From Streptomyces caniferus (GTDB taxonomy: Bacteria > Actinomycetota > Actinomycetes > Streptomycetales > Streptomycetaceae): a stretch of DNA of 64,000 nt. This document shows positions 44,320 to 53,538 of this stretch, one piece after another. The first letter of the stretch is position 1, and the number at the start of each line of letters is the position of its first letter. Position numbers and translations under genes: made by a program. Under the pieces are notes generated by a model. The model was not told the DNA's origin. It saw nothing but the letters and a program-made list of their open reading frames with translations, and did no database searches. The stretch lies in NCBI RefSeq assembly GCF_009811555.1, contig NZ_BLIN01000005.1:806001-870000 (forward strand). The letters run 5' to 3'.

Positions 44320-46763
44320 CCGGCTCCTGGGCCTGGTCGTACGACGGCAGGGGCGGGCGGATGACGCACCCCTGGGCCTGGTCGTACGAGGGGTACGACC
44401 CGGAGACGGAGCGGCTGCGGGAGACCCTCTGCACGCTCGGCAACGGCTACTTCGCCACCCGCGGCGCGGCGTCCGAGCTGCCGGCCGGGCCCACCCACTA
44501 CCCGGGCACCTACGCCGCCGGCTGCTACAACCGGCTCACCTCCACCGTGGGCGGCCGCCCGGTGGAGAACGAGGACATGGTCAACCTGCCCAACTGGCTT
44601 CCGCTGCGCTACCGGATCTGCCCGGCCGACGCGGCCCCCGGCCCCTGGCTCTCCCCCGACCATCCGCAACTGGCGGAGCACCGGCAGACCCTGGACCTGC
44701 GGCACGGCACACTGACCCGCTGGTCGGTCTACGAGGACGAGGCCGGCCGGCGGCTGACCGTGGAGCAGTGCCGTCTGGTGCACATGGGAGAGCCCCATCT
44801 GGCCGCGCTGCGCACCTGCTTCGCGTCCCACGGGTGGACGGGCACGGTGGAGGTGGAGTCCGGGATCGACGGTGCGGTGCGCAATGCCGGCGTGGCGCGC
44901 TACCGCGAGCTGGCGGACCAGCATCTGACGGGGTGGGAGACCGGGGCCGAGCGGACGGACACGGTGTGGCTGAGCTGCCGCACCCTCGACTCGGACATCC
45001 GGATCGCGCTGGCCTCGCGGACCCGCGCCTCCTCCGGACGGGGCGGGCCCCCCATGCCGCAGCTCGGCTCACTGGGGGCGTTCCACTCCCTGGTGCTGCC
45101 CGTGGTCCCCGACTCCCCGGCGGTCGTCGAGAAGACGGTGGCGCTGTTCACCTCCCGCGACCCGGCGATCGAGAGCCCGCGGCATGCGGCCGTGGACTGT
45201 GTGGCTCTCGCCCCGCACTTCCGGCAGTTGCGGGCGTCGCACCGCCGCGCCTGGGAGAACCTGTGGCGGCAGGCCAAGCTGGAGGTCCCCGGAGAGGCGG
45301 GCGGCATCCTGCGGCTGCACCTCTTCCACGTCCTGCAGACCCTCTCGCCGCACACCGCCGAGCTGGATGTCGGGGTGCCGGCGCGGGGTCTGCACGGCGA
45401 GGCGTACCGCGGGCACGTCTTCTGGGACGAGCTGTTCGTGCTGCCGTTCTTGAACCTGCACCTGCCGCAGGTCTCCCGGGCGCTGCTCGACTACCGCTAC
45501 CGGCGGCTGCCCGCCGCCTGCCATGCGGCGCGGGAGGCGGGCCGCACCGGTGCGATGTACCCGTGGCAGAGCGCCGGCGACGGCCGGGAGGAGACCCAGC
45601 AGCTCCACCTCAACCCACGCTCGGGGCACTGGCTGCCCGACCGTTCCCGGCTCCAGCACCACGTCGGATCGGCGATCGCCTACAACGTGTGGCAGTACGG
45701 ACAGGCCAGCGGCGACACGGAGTTCGTGCAGACCAGGGGCGCGGAGATGCTGTTGCAGATCGCCCGCTTCTGGGCCGCGTCCGCGGTCTGGGACGCCGGG
45801 CTGGGCCGGTACCGCATCCGTGGGGTGGTCGGTCCCGACGAGTACCACGACGGCTATCCGGACGCCGCCGAACCGGGAGTGGACGACAACACCTACACCA
45901 ACGTCACGGCGGCCTGGGTGCTGATGCGGGCCCTCGATCTCTGTCGCACGCTGCCCGAGCCCCATCAGCGGCAGTTGTGCGAACGCCTCCAGCTCGATCC
46001 GGAGGAGCCCGAGCGCTGGGAGGACATCGCGCACCGGCTCCATGTGCCCTACCACCGCGGAGTGATCAGCCAGTTCGCCGGATACGGGGACCTCGACGAG
46101 CTCGACTGGCACGGCTACCGGCAGCGCTACGGCGACATCCGCAGGCTGGACCGGATCCTGGAGGCGGAGGGCGATACGGTCAACCGCTACCAGGCCTCCA
46201 AACAGGCCGATGTGCTGATGCTGGGCTACCTCTTCTCGCCGTCGGAGCTCGCCTCGGTGTTCCGCCGGCTCGGCCATCCCCTCGACGACGACATCTGGCA
46301 CGCCACCGTCGACTACTACCTGCACCGCACGAGCCACGGCTCCACCCTCAGCGCCCTGGTCCATGCCTGGGTGCTGGCCCGTGTCCACCGTCCCGACGCC
46401 TGGACGTTCTGCGAGGAGGCGCTGGTCGGGGACGTGGCGGATGTCCAGGGCGGCACCACGGCGGAGGGCATCCACCTGGGCGCGATGGCCGGCACCCTGG
46501 ACTTCGTCCAGCGCGGGATGACCGGCCTGGAGACCCGCGACCAGGCGCTGTGGCTCGACCCGGCGCCGCTGCCCGAGCTCTCGAAGTTCGGGGTCCGCAT
46601 CCGCTTCCGGCGCCACTGGGACATCGATCTGCGCATCCGCGCCGAGCAGGTACGGATCGCGGTGCCCGCCTCGGAGAACGCCGCGGTGCGGGTCAGGCTG
46701 CGCGACCGCTCGTTCTCCCTCGCGCCCGGTACCTCGCGCCGGCTCGATCTGCCCGGCGACTGA
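44316..46763 (+). CDS. Glycoside hydrolase family 65 disaccharide phosphorylase
   Basis: This is an 815-residue GH65 protein. The conserved amino block is LREtlcTLGNGYFATRGAAS. The catalytic acid is Glu509 in GVVGPDEYHDG, and the phosphate-binding loop HGSTLS at 674-679 indicates a phosphorylase rather than a hydrolase. Likely substrates are trehalose, kojibiose, maltose or a related disaccharide, giving beta-glucose 1-phosphate for the coupled HAD enzyme. GTG 44316 overlaps the HAD stop and has a GGGGAGGAG tract. ATG 44361, after the first repeat copy, would restore the usual family start and is the alternative. A long bidirectional terminator follows. Confidence 0.9.
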   Translation: MTGSWAWSYDGRGGRMTHPWAWSYEGYDPETERLRETLCTLGNGYFATRGAASELPAGPTHYPGTYAAGCYNRLTSTVGGRPVENEDMVNLPNWLPLRYRICPADAAPGPWLSPDHPQLAEHRQTLDLRHGTLTRWSVYEDEAGRRLTVEQCRLVHMGEPHLAALRTCFASHGWTGTVEVESGIDGAVRNAGVARYRELADQHLTGWETGAERTDTVWLSCRTLDSDIRIALASRTRASSGRGGPPMPQLGSLGAFHSLVLPVVPDSPAVVEKTVALFTSRDPAIESPRHAAVDCVALAPHFRQLRASHRRAWENLWRQAKLEVPGEAGGILRLHLFHVLQTLSPHTAELDVGVPARGLHGEAYRGHVFWDELFVLPFLNLHLPQVSRALLDYRYRRLPAACHAAREAGRTGAMYPWQSAGDGREETQQLHLNPRSGHWLPDRSRLQHHVGSAIAYNVWQYGQASGDTEFVQTRGAEMLLQIARFWAASAVWDAGLGRYRIRGVVGPDEYHDGYPDAAEPGVDDNTYTNVTAAWVLMRALDLCRTLPEPHQRQLCERLQLDPEEPERWEDIAHRLHVPYHRGVISQFAGYGDLDELDWHGYRQRYGDIRRLDRILEAEGDTVNRYQASKQADVLMLGYLFSPSELASVFRRLGHPLDDDIWHATVDYYLHRTSHGSTLSALVHAWVLARVHRPDAWTFCEEALVGDVADVQGGTTAEGIHLGAMAGTLDFVQRGMTGLETRDQALWLDPAPLPELSKFGVRIRFRRHWDIDLRIRAEQVRIAVPASENAAVRVRLRDRSFSLAPGTSRRLDLPGD
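44326..44389 (+). repeat. 19-bp direct repeat at the start of the GH65 gene
   Basis: CCTGGGCCTGGTCGTACGA occurs at 44326-44344 and again at 44371-44389, 45 bases apart and in frame. It duplicates the peptide WAWSYD/E at the amino terminus. It probably arose by a small tandem duplication of the original gene start. Confidence 0.7.
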
Positions 46764-46792
46764 GCGGCGCCCCCCGCGGCCTGCCGGACACG

Positions 46793-46846
46793 CCCCGGCA
46801 GTCGCACGGCCCGTCCGCCGGACGACGGGCCGTGCGACTGCCGGGG
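46793..46846. terminator. Perfect 23-base-pair bidirectional terminator
   Basis: Arms at 46793-46815 and 46824-46846 are exact reverse complements with an eight-base loop. It lies in the 95-base gap between the convergent GH65 and collagenase genes and would terminate both. It is the longest perfect stem in the window. Confidence 0.75.
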
Positions 46847-46858
46847 ACGGCGGCCGGC

Positions 46859-49204
46859 TCACCGCCGCAGCGGGCCCTCACAGCGGAAGTCCGCGCTGCC
46901 GGCGCGGCCCGAGGACCAGATGTCGGTCGGGCCGAAGGAGCAGTTCATATCGGTGAAGTTGTTCGCGGCGGGGCCGGAGCGGTCGAGGATGAAGTAGTCG
47001 ACGGTTTCGGACATGTCCTTGAAGACCTGGCCGGGGTCGCCGGAGTTGCCGAGATTGGCGGTGATCCGTCCGGTGCAGGTGAACCGGCCGTTGCCCGGAT
47101 CGCCGTCGTCCTTGCAGACGGGCGTGTTGGCGGTGGCGGCGGCGAACGCGCTCTGGACCTCGGCGGGGGTGGCGAGCTTCAGGGAACCGTTGGGCGTGAA
47201 CTTCGTGTCCGGCACGAACAGGTCATTGACGTGGGCGATCTGTGCGTCGAGGAAGGCGTCGTACTGCTGCTGGAGCCCCGTGTCGGAGCCCATGCGGTTG
47301 CGCCAGGAATCGAATGCGGCCGGGTCGTCCGCGCGCAGGTACCGGTACATCTCCTGGAGCTTCGCGGGGTGGTCGCGCCACAGGAACTCGAAGAACGTCC
47401 CGGCGTAGGAGTAGAAGCGGAAGCCGTCGTGGTCGTACGTCGCGTGCAGGAACTCGTTGACGGACATGCGGGGTTTGCCGCCCGAGGTGTCCGCGATGAT
47501 GTCGCGGACGAGCGACCGGCGGACGGCGATGCCGTTGTCCCGGGTCGAGCCGTCGAAGAACTCGGCGCTGCCCTCGTCCATGGCGGTGGTGCGGTCGCCC
47601 TCGTACCAGGGGCCCTCGCCGAAGAAGCCGGGTACGGCGAAGCGGCCGTTGAGGTAGTGGACGTACTCGTGCCGGAAGAGCTCTTCGAGGGTGAGGCTGG
47701 AGTCCTGGGGGACGCGCCGCTGGTAGGTGTAGAAGGTCGCGCCCTGCTCGATGTAGACGCCGCCGTTGTTGGTGTCCATGCCGGTGAGCAGCGGGTGGTA
47801 GACCTCGTAGTCGGCGCGTGAGGCGTACAGGACGATGGTGAGGGTGGTGTTGGGGTCGCCGGCCAGGGGTTCCCAGGTCCCCAGCACCCGGTGGAACTGG
47901 GCCCTGACCTGCTTCGACGCATAGTAGAGCTGGTCGACGACGGCGCGGTCGAGGGCGGTGCGGACCTTGATGGCGCCGTTGTCGTAGGAGTAGGTCCGCG
48001 GGAAGATCCGCTTCTCGATGTCCTCCTTGCACACCGCGTACGGCTTGCAGGCGTCGAAGAAGATGAGCCAGCCGGCGACCTTGGCCCAGGGGGCGCTGCC
48101 CTCACCGAAGTTACGCACGGTGGTGGGGAGGAGGGCGGTGCCGAGGTCGGTGACGATGGCCTTCTTGAGGGAGGCGATCTGGCCGAAGCGCCCGTACTCC
48201 CCGAGCGCGTCGCGGGCGGCCCAGGCGTTGGGGGTGGCCTTGAGGTGGGTGTATCCGGCGAACGCCTTGAAGGCGGCGCGGTAGGCGGGGTCGGCGGCGA
48301 CCGCGTACTGGAAGGCGGTGTCCTTGTTGCCGGGGTAGACGCCCAGGTAGTTGACGGAGAGCGCGGCGAGGGCGGCGTTGCCCCATGCCGGGTCCCGGTA
48401 CGTGGCGGGGTGGGCCGGGTCCAGGGTGGCCAGAACCTTCTGGACCAGGTCGAGTTGGTGCTGCCGCAGGCCCGGGGCGCTGGCGGCGTACAGGGCCTCG
48501 CGCAGGGTGTCGGCGTTGGTCCGGGTGACGTCGAAGGTGCGGGCCGCGGTGCCGAAGGCCTCGACGGCGCGGCGCACGGCGTCGACGGTGGGGGCGTCGG
48601 TGGTGTCGATCTCGTCGTGCGAGAAGTCCTGGTAGGCCACCGCGTGCAAATACGTGAACATCTCGTACAGGTGGCTGGTGTTCTTGCCGTCATGGGCGGC
48701 GGCGAGGCCGGTGATGCGACGGGCCACCGCCTGGACGTGCGCGTCGGACATGACGGGGACGAGCCGGGGGTCCCAGGTCCAGACGAGGGTGCGCAGACAG
48801 TCGTCGGCCGTGACCGCGGGGTCCGCGAGGAAGTCCGCGAACTGCTCGGGGCCCAGGCCGGTGATGCCGTCGAGGGTGCAGGGGGCGACGGCGGGTCTCG
48901 GCCCGTGCGGCGCGTCGGCGGGCTTGGTCTGCGGGCCGGGTATGTGGCCTCTCTCGACGAGGGCGCGTGGCGCCGGCGCCGGCGCGGCGACGAACTTCGG
49001 GGCCGTGGCGAGGCGTTGGGCCTGGTCGAAGGGGTTGGCGGTGGTGGGGGCGGCGGGCCGGTGTCCGGGCTGCGCTGCCCGGGTCCGCTGCGAGGTGGCC
49101 GACGTGTGGGGTGCCGCCTGCGCGGCCTGGACGGCCGGCAGGGCGAGGGTGGTGGCGAGGATCGCGGCCAGCAGGATTCTGCGCGGGATACGCGGATGGG
49201 ACAC
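46859..49204 (-). CDS. Secreted collagenase, peptidase family M9
   Basis: This is a 781-residue exported zinc metalloprotease. The signal peptide runs from GTG 49204 (VSHPRIPRRILLAAILATTL, to about residue 33), with GGAGG five bases before the start. A Pro/Ala linker precedes the M9 activator domain (about 95-330) and the catalytic domain (about 400-700). The zinc motif is H512-E-Y-V-H516, and the third ligand is Glu544 in MDEGSAEFF, 28 residues on as in clostridial ColG. A short Cys-containing carboxyl domain (about 700-781) ends the protein; no PKD domain is seen. It diverges from an Xaa-Pro aminopeptidase and is followed by a hydroxyproline-catabolic operon, so a role in collagen use is likely. 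Confidence 0.93.
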   Translation of the reverse strand: MSHPRIPRRILLAAILATTLALPAVQAAQAAPHTSATSQRTRAAQPGHRPAAPTTANPFDQAQRLATAPKFVAAPAPAPRALVERGHIPGPQTKPADAPHGPRPAVAPCTLDGITGLGPEQFADFLADPAVTADDCLRTLVWTWDPRLVPVMSDAHVQAVARRITGLAAAHDGKNTSHLYEMFTYLHAVAYQDFSHDEIDTTDAPTVDAVRRAVEAFGTAARTFDVTRTNADTLREALYAASAPGLRQHQLDLVQKVLATLDPAHPATYRDPAWGNAALAALSVNYLGVYPGNKDTAFQYAVAADPAYRAAFKAFAGYTHLKATPNAWAARDALGEYGRFGQIASLKKAIVTDLGTALLPTTVRNFGEGSAPWAKVAGWLIFFDACKPYAVCKEDIEKRIFPRTYSYDNGAIKVRTALDRAVVDQLYYASKQVRAQFHRVLGTWEPLAGDPNTTLTIVLYASRADYEVYHPLLTGMDTNNGGVYIEQGATFYTYQRRVPQDSSLTLEELFRHEYVHYLNGRFAVPGFFGEGPWYEGDRTTAMDEGSAEFFDGSTRDNGIAVRRSLVRDIIADTSGGKPRMSVNEFLHATYDHDGFRFYSYAGTFFEFLWRDHPAKLQEMYRYLRADDPAAFDSWRNRMGSDTGLQQQYDAFLDAQIAHVNDLFVPDTKFTPNGSLKLATPAEVQSAFAAATANTPVCKDDGDPGNGRFTCTGRITANLGNSGDPGQVFKDMSETVDYFILDRSGPAANNFTDMNCSFGPTDIWSSGRAGSADFRCEGPLRR

Positions 49205-49263
49205 CTGAACCTCCGAGAGGGGGTGGGGGGTTGTGGGGGTCGAGGCAATGGCCTTCACTCCAC

Positions 49264-49300
49264 GAGGTGTGACCCGTAACATAGTAATGTGAAATTGCAC
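49264..49300. promoter_or_regulatory. Candidate hydroxyproline-regulon operators in the collagenase/pepP gap
   Basis: GTAATGTGAAATTGCAC (49284-49300) matches, in reverse orientation, the GTnnAATGTCAC-type motif found before other genes of the locus (GTGCAATTTCAC on the minus strand). A second partial copy GAGGTGTGACCCGTAAC lies at 49264-49280 and resembles the site at 53484. Both lie in the divergent 136-base region between collagenase and pepP. They were identified only by comparing the gaps. Confidence 0.4.
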
Positions 49301-49340
49301 TGACAAGGCTTCAGGTAACTTTCTTTACCGGAGGTATTCC

Positions 49341-50729
49341 TTGACCTCGCGTGCCCCCCAACTCCACACCGGTAGCCACGACTTGCCGGTGTCGGCCGCC
49401 CTCGCCTCCTTCATGACCGGCGGGTGGGCCGGCACTCCGCTCCCCGACGACACCCGTGTTCCGGGCTTCGCGCGGTTCGCCGGCCGCCGCGCCCGGCTCG
49501 CCGCGCGCTTCCCCGGCGAACGACTGCTCGTTCCCGCGGGCGAGTTGAAGGTCCGCAGCCATGACTGCGATCACCGCTTCCGTCCGCACAGCGCCTACGC
49601 CTGGCTGACCGGGCTCACCGGCGAGGACCAGCCGGGGCATGTCCTGGTGCTGGAACCGGATGGCGAGGCGGTGCTGTACCTGCGGCCGCGGTCGCCACGG
49701 GACGAGGGCGGCGCGTTCTACCGGGACCGCCGCTACGGCGAGTTCTGGGTCGGCCGCCGCCCCGATCTGGCCGAGGCCGAGCGGCTCACCGGTCTGCGCT
49801 GCGCGCACCTGGACGACCTCGACCACCACCGCCGGCCCGGCCGGGACGCCGCCCGGGACGCCGAACTCGCCTGCGCACTGAGCGAGTTGCGCTTGGTGAA
49901 GGACGACTGGGAAGTGGCCCAGCTCCAACAGGCCGTCGATCACACCACCACCGGCTTCGAGGACGTGGTCCGCGCCCTGCCCGCCGCCCTGCGCCACCCG
50001 CGCGGCGAACGCTGGGTCGAAGGGGCCTTCCAGCAGCGCGCCCGCGCCGAGGGCAACGGCACGGGGTACGAGACCATCGCCGCCGCCGGCGCTCATGCCT
50101 GCGTGCTCCACTGGACCCGCAACGACGGGCCGCTCGAACCCGGCCGGTTGCTGCTGCTGGACGCGGGCGTGGAGACCGACACGCTCTACACCGCCGATGT
50201 CACCCGCACCCTGCCGCTGTCCGGGCGCTTCTCCCCCGTCCAGCGCCGGGTGTACGAGCTGGTGCTCGCCGCACAGGACGCGGGCATCGCCGCCCTCGAA
50301 CCGGGGGCGAGTTTCCGCGACTTCCACCGGGCCTGTACGGGCGTCCTGGCCGAGGGACTCGCCGACTGGGGGGTCCTGCCCCGCCCGGCGAAGGAGGCGC
50401 TCGCCGACGACAGCGGCCTGTACCGGCGCTACACGCTGTGCAGTTCGGGCCACATGCTCGGCCTCGACGTGCATGACTGCGGCCGGGCCCGCGCGGACCA
50501 GTATCTGGACGGTGTCCTGACGGAGGGGCAGGTCCTGACGGTCGAACCGGGGCTCTATCTCCAGCCCGACGACGAGACCCTGCCACCGGAACTGCGCGGT
50601 ATGGGGGTCCGGATCGAGGACGATCTGGTGATCACCTCGGACGGCGCCCGGCTGATGTCGTCGGCGCTGCCGCGCACCGCCGACGGGGTGGAGGAGTGGA
50701 TGGAATCACTGCTCGCCGGACGGACCTGA
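49341..50729 (+). CDS. pepP: Xaa-Pro aminopeptidase (M24B)
   Basis: This is a 462-residue metallopeptidase that removes N-terminal residues from peptides beginning X-Pro, the main bond class left after collagen cleavage. The start is TTG, six bases after GGAGG. The amino domain (about 40-180) has RLAARFPGERLLVPAGELKV. The M24 pita-bread domain carries LLLLDAGVETDTLYTADVTR (the two metal Asp), SSGHMLGLDVHDCG (His), LTVEPGLYL (Glu) and GVRIEDDLVI (Glu), so all five metal ligands are present. No signal peptide is seen, so it acts in the cytoplasm on imported peptides. It is divergent from the collagenase gene. Confidence 0.92.
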   Translation: MTSRAPQLHTGSHDLPVSAALASFMTGGWAGTPLPDDTRVPGFARFAGRRARLAARFPGERLLVPAGELKVRSHDCDHRFRPHSAYAWLTGLTGEDQPGHVLVLEPDGEAVLYLRPRSPRDEGGAFYRDRRYGEFWVGRRPDLAEAERLTGLRCAHLDDLDHHRRPGRDAARDAELACALSELRLVKDDWEVAQLQQAVDHTTTGFEDVVRALPAALRHPRGERWVEGAFQQRARAEGNGTGYETIAAAGAHACVLHWTRNDGPLEPGRLLLLDAGVETDTLYTADVTRTLPLSGRFSPVQRRVYELVLAAQDAGIAALEPGASFRDFHRACTGVLAEGLADWGVLPRPAKEALADDSGLYRRYTLCSSGHMLGLDVHDCGRARADQYLDGVLTEGQVLTVEPGLYLQPDDETLPPELRGMGVRIEDDLVITSDGARLMSSALPRTADGVEEWMESLLAGRT

Positions 50730-50742
50730 CCCGCCCGGCCGG

Positions 50743-51459
50743 TCAGCCCCGGCGGGCGACCGGCGCGTGCTGCGGCCTCGGTACCAGCGGTTCGTCGCGG
50801 CCCTGGGCCCACAGCGAGCGGACATGGCCGAGGTGGCGGGCCATACAGGCCTCGGCCGCCTCGGCATCGCCCGTCAGCATCACGTCGAGCAGCTCCCCGT
50901 GCTCCTCGGCGGAGGGCAGCAGTTGGTTGCGTTCGTCGAGGCGGGTGAGGCCATACAGCCGGGAGCGCTTGCGCAGATCACCGACCGTCTCGACAAGGCG
51001 GTCGTTGCCGCTCAGGCCGAGCAGTTCGAGATGGAAGCGGCGGTCGGCCTCCAGGTAGCCGATGAGGTCGTGCGCGCGGGCCGCGGCGACGATCTCCAGG
51101 GCGGCCGGGCGGAGGGCCTCCAGTTGGGCACGGTCGGCGGTGCGGGTGACCTGGCCGACGACCGGGACCTCGATCAGGGCGCGGATCTCGGTGTACTGGT
51201 CGAGGTCGCGCTCGCTCACCTCGGTGATCCGGAAGCCCTTGTTGCGGACCGGCTCGACCAGCCCCTCGCGGGCCAGGTCGAGCATCGCCTCGCGCACCGG
51301 GGTGGCGGAGACACCGAAGTCGGCGGCGAGGCCCGGGGCCGAGTAGACCGACCCCGGGCGCAGTTCGCCCGCGATCAGGGCCGCGCGCAGTTGATGGGCC
51401 ACCTGATCGCGGAGCCGCTCCTGCGCGGTGATCAGGCTGCGGTGCTTGAGTTCGCCCAT
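50743..51459 (-). CDS. GntR-family regulator, FadR/FCD subfamily
   Basis: This is a 238-residue repressor-type protein. The winged-helix domain (about 10-80) contains YSAPGLAADFGVSATPVREA. The FCD effector domain (about 95-225) has the metal-binding pattern Asp/His (DRRFHLELLGLSGN, EEHGELLDVML, RHLGHVRSLW). Its gene is the last of a minus-strand series beginning with the D-hydroxyproline dehydrogenase genes and is convergent with pepP. GGAGG precedes the ATG. It is the natural candidate to bind the shared operator motif and sense hydroxyproline or a product. Confidence 0.9.
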   Translation of the reverse strand: MGELKHRSLITAQERLRDQVAHQLRAALIAGELRPGSVYSAPGLAADFGVSATPVREAMLDLAREGLVEPVRNKGFRITEVSERDLDQYTEIRALIEVPVVGQVTRTADRAQLEALRPAALEIVAAARAHDLIGYLEADRRFHLELLGLSGNDRLVETVGDLRKRSRLYGLTRLDERNQLLPSAEEHGELLDVMLTGDAEAAEACMARHLGHVRSLWAQGRDEPLVPRPQHAPVARRG

Positions 51460-51491
51460 CGTGGTCCTCCGAATTGACGCGGAGTGCCAGC

Positions 51492-51508
51492 GTACAATGT
51501 CACGTTGC
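51492..51508. promoter_or_regulatory. Candidate operator upstream of the gntR gene
   Basis: GTACAATGTCACGTTGC lies 33-49 bases upstream of the GntR start. It shares GTAnnATGTCAC with the sites at 53484 and 56578 (here in the opposite orientation relative to the gene). It may be for autoregulation. Confidence 0.45.
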
Positions 51509-51553
51509 GCAAACTCCCTGGTGGCGGACGGCAGTCGGCCGCACGGCCGCGGG

Positions 51554-52555
51554 TCACAGCACGAACCCCGCGGGGAACGGATCGGACGGGTCGAGGAAGT
51601 ACTGCGCGGTGCCGGTCACCCAGGCCCGGCCGGTGACCGTGGGGACGACGGCCGGGAGCGATCCGACCTCGGTGTCGGCGACGAGGCGGCCGGTGAACTC
51701 CGTTCCGATGAACGACTCGTTGACGAAGTCCTGGTGGAGGGGCAGTGCGCCGCGGGCGTGCAGTTGTGCCATCCGCGCCGAGGTGCCCGTACCGCACGGT
51801 GAACGGTCGAACCATCCGGGGTGGATGGCCATCGCATGCCGGGAGCGGGTGGCGTCCGACCCCGGCGCGGCGAAGTAGACGTGCTTGAGGCCGCCGATCC
51901 GCTCGTCCTCGGGGTGGACGGGCCGGTCGGTGGCGTTCACCGCGTCCATGAGGGCGAGTCCGGCGGCGAGGATGTCGTTCTTGCGGGCCCGGTCGAAGGG
52001 CAGGCCGACGCTCTCCAGCGGCAGGATCGCGTAGAAGTTGCCGCCGTAGGCCAGGTCGTAGCCGAGCGTGCCGTAACCGGGGACGGCGATCTTGCGGTCG
52101 AGTCCGGCGCAGAAGGCGGGCACATTGGTGAGGGTGACGGCCGTGGCCGCCCCGTCCTTCACCACCACCTCTGCGGTGACCAGCCCGGCGGGAGTGTCGA
52201 GCCGCACTGTGGTCACCGGTTCACGGACCTCCACCATGCCGGTTTCGACGAGGACGGTGGCCACGCCCATGGTGCCGTGTCCGCACATCGGCAGATAGCC
52301 GGAGACCTCGATGAACAGGACACCGTAGTCGGCGTCGGGGCGCGTCGGGGGCTGGAGGATCGCCCCGCTCATGGCGGCATGGCCGCGCGGTTCGTACATC
52401 AGCAGGGTACGGACGGCGTCGCGGTGCTCGGCGAAGTACATCCGTCGCTCGGCCATGGTGGCGCCGGGGAGAGTGCCGACGCCGCCGGTGATGACACGGG
52501 TGGGCATGCCCTCGGTGTGGGAGTCGACGGCGTGAAAGACATGGCGGGTGCGCAT
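51554..52555 (-). CDS. 4-hydroxyproline 2-epimerase (proline racemase family)
   Basis: This is a 333-residue cofactor-independent epimerase. Both catalytic cysteines are present, Cys91 in PMCGHGTMG and Cys254 in DRSPCGTGTSA. It is therefore an epimerase or racemase, not a trans-3-hydroxyproline dehydratase, in which one Cys is replaced by Thr. It would convert trans-4-hydroxy-L-proline to cis-4-hydroxy-D-proline, the first step of hydroxyproline breakdown. It starts 12 bases after the deaminase gene stop. The neighbouring D-hydroxyproline dehydrogenase and deaminase genes favour 4-hydroxyproline over proline as substrate. Confidence 0.93.
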   Translation of the reverse strand: MRTRHVFHAVDSHTEGMPTRVITGGVGTLPGATMAERRMYFAEHRDAVRTLLMYEPRGHAAMSGAILQPPTRPDADYGVLFIEVSGYLPMCGHGTMGVATVLVETGMVEVREPVTTVRLDTPAGLVTAEVVVKDGAATAVTLTNVPAFCAGLDRKIAVPGYGTLGYDLAYGGNFYAILPLESVGLPFDRARKNDILAAGLALMDAVNATDRPVHPEDERIGGLKHVYFAAPGSDATRSRHAMAIHPGWFDRSPCGTGTSARMAQLHARGALPLHQDFVNESFIGTEFTGRLVADTEVGSLPAVVPTVTGRAWVTGTAQYFLDPSDPFPAGFVL

Positions 52556-52567
52556 GGGGGCTCCCTC

Positions 52568-53464
52568 TCAGTGGTGGCCGTCGGCGAGGAGCTTCCCGGT
52601 GGCGGCGCGGACCACGGCCGAGTGTTCGTCGCCGAGCGGCGAGCGGGGCGGGCGGGTCGGGCCGCCATGGTGGCCGGCGAGGTCCATGGCGAGCTTGATC
52701 GCCTGCACGAACTCGGGCCGGGAGTCCCAGCGCAGCAGCGGGTGCAGTGCCCGGTAGAGGGGCAGCGCGGTGTCGAGGTCACCGGCGACGGCGGCCCGGT
52801 AGAGGGTGCCGCACGCCGTGGGCAGGGCGTTCGGGAAGCCGGCGATCCAGCCGACGGCCCCGGCGAGGGCGAGTTCGAGCAGGACGTCGTCGGCACCGAT
52901 CAACAGGTCCAGTTCCGGGGCGACTTCGGCGATCTCGTAGGCCCTGCGGACATCGCCGCTGAACTCCTTGACGGCGACGATGCTGCCGTCGGCGTGCAGC
53001 TCGGCGAGGAGGGCCGGGGTGAGGTCGACCTTGGTGTCGAAGGGGTTGTTGTAGGCGACGACGGGCAGGCCGACCGAGGCCACCTCGGCGAAGTGGGCGC
53101 GGACCGAGGCCGGTTCGGCACGGTAGGCGTTGGGCGGCAGCAGCAGGACGGAACCGGCTCCCGCATCGGCGGCCTGCTCGGCCCAGCGGCGCGATGCGGC
53201 ACTGCCGTAGGCGGCGACACCGGGCATCACCCGGTCGCCGTCACCGGCGGCCTCCACGGCGGTCCGGACGACACGGGCGCGTTCGTCGTCGGTGAGCGTC
53301 TGGTACTCGCCGAGGGAGCCGTTGGGGACGACGCCGTCGCAGCCCGCGGCGAGGAGCCGGGCGACCTGGGCGGCGTAGGCGTCGTAGTCGACGGAGAGGT
53401 CGTCACGGAAGGGGAGGGTGGTGGCAACCATGATGCCGTGCCAGGGGCGGGTGCGCGTGACCAT
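52568..53464 (-). CDS. DapA-family lyase, probable 1-pyrroline-4-hydroxy-2-carboxylate deaminase
   Basis: This is a 298-residue TIM-barrel enzyme of the DHDPS/NAL family. The Schiff-base lysine is Lys166 (VAVKEFSGD) and the proton-relay tyrosine is Tyr138 (VVAYNNPFDT), at the family spacing of 28. The early motif is NGSLGEYQTLTDDER. In hydroxyproline clusters this family converts pyrroline-4-hydroxy-2-carboxylate to 2-oxoglutarate semialdehyde and ammonia. The assignment rests mostly on the flanking epimerase and dehydrogenase genes. AGGAGA precedes the ATG. Confidence 0.87.
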   Translation of the reverse strand: MVTRTRPWHGIMVATTLPFRDDLSVDYDAYAAQVARLLAAGCDGVVPNGSLGEYQTLTDDERARVVRTAVEAAGDGDRVMPGVAAYGSAASRRWAEQAADAGAGSVLLLPPNAYRAEPASVRAHFAEVASVGLPVVAYNNPFDTKVDLTPALLAELHADGSIVAVKEFSGDVRRAYEIAEVAPELDLLIGADDVLLELALAGAVGWIAGFPNALPTACGTLYRAAVAGDLDTALPLYRALHPLLRWDSRPEFVQAIKLAMDLAGHHGGPTRPPRSPLGDEHSAVVRAATGKLLADGHH

Positions 53465-53483
53465 ACGAAGTCTCCTTCTATGA

Positions 53484-53498
53484 GGTGTGACATTTTAC
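53484..53498. promoter_or_regulatory. Candidate operator upstream of the DapA-family gene
   Basis: On the minus strand the site reads GTAAAATGTCACACC and lies 20-34 bases before the start codon. The TAAAAT within it could also be the -10 element, so operator and promoter would overlap. It shares ATGTCACA with the site upstream of the DAO-type gene. Confidence 0.5.
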
Positions 53499-53538
53499 TG
53501 ACTGTCCCAGGGGCTTGCCAAGGTCGCCCGGAGGCGAA

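Noticed and set aside
47179..49248. 689-codon minus-strand frame overlapping the collagenase
   Set aside because: It runs in the same direction but is out of frame and extremely Ser/Pro/Thr/Arg-rich; the collagenase frame has the zinc motif and signal peptide.
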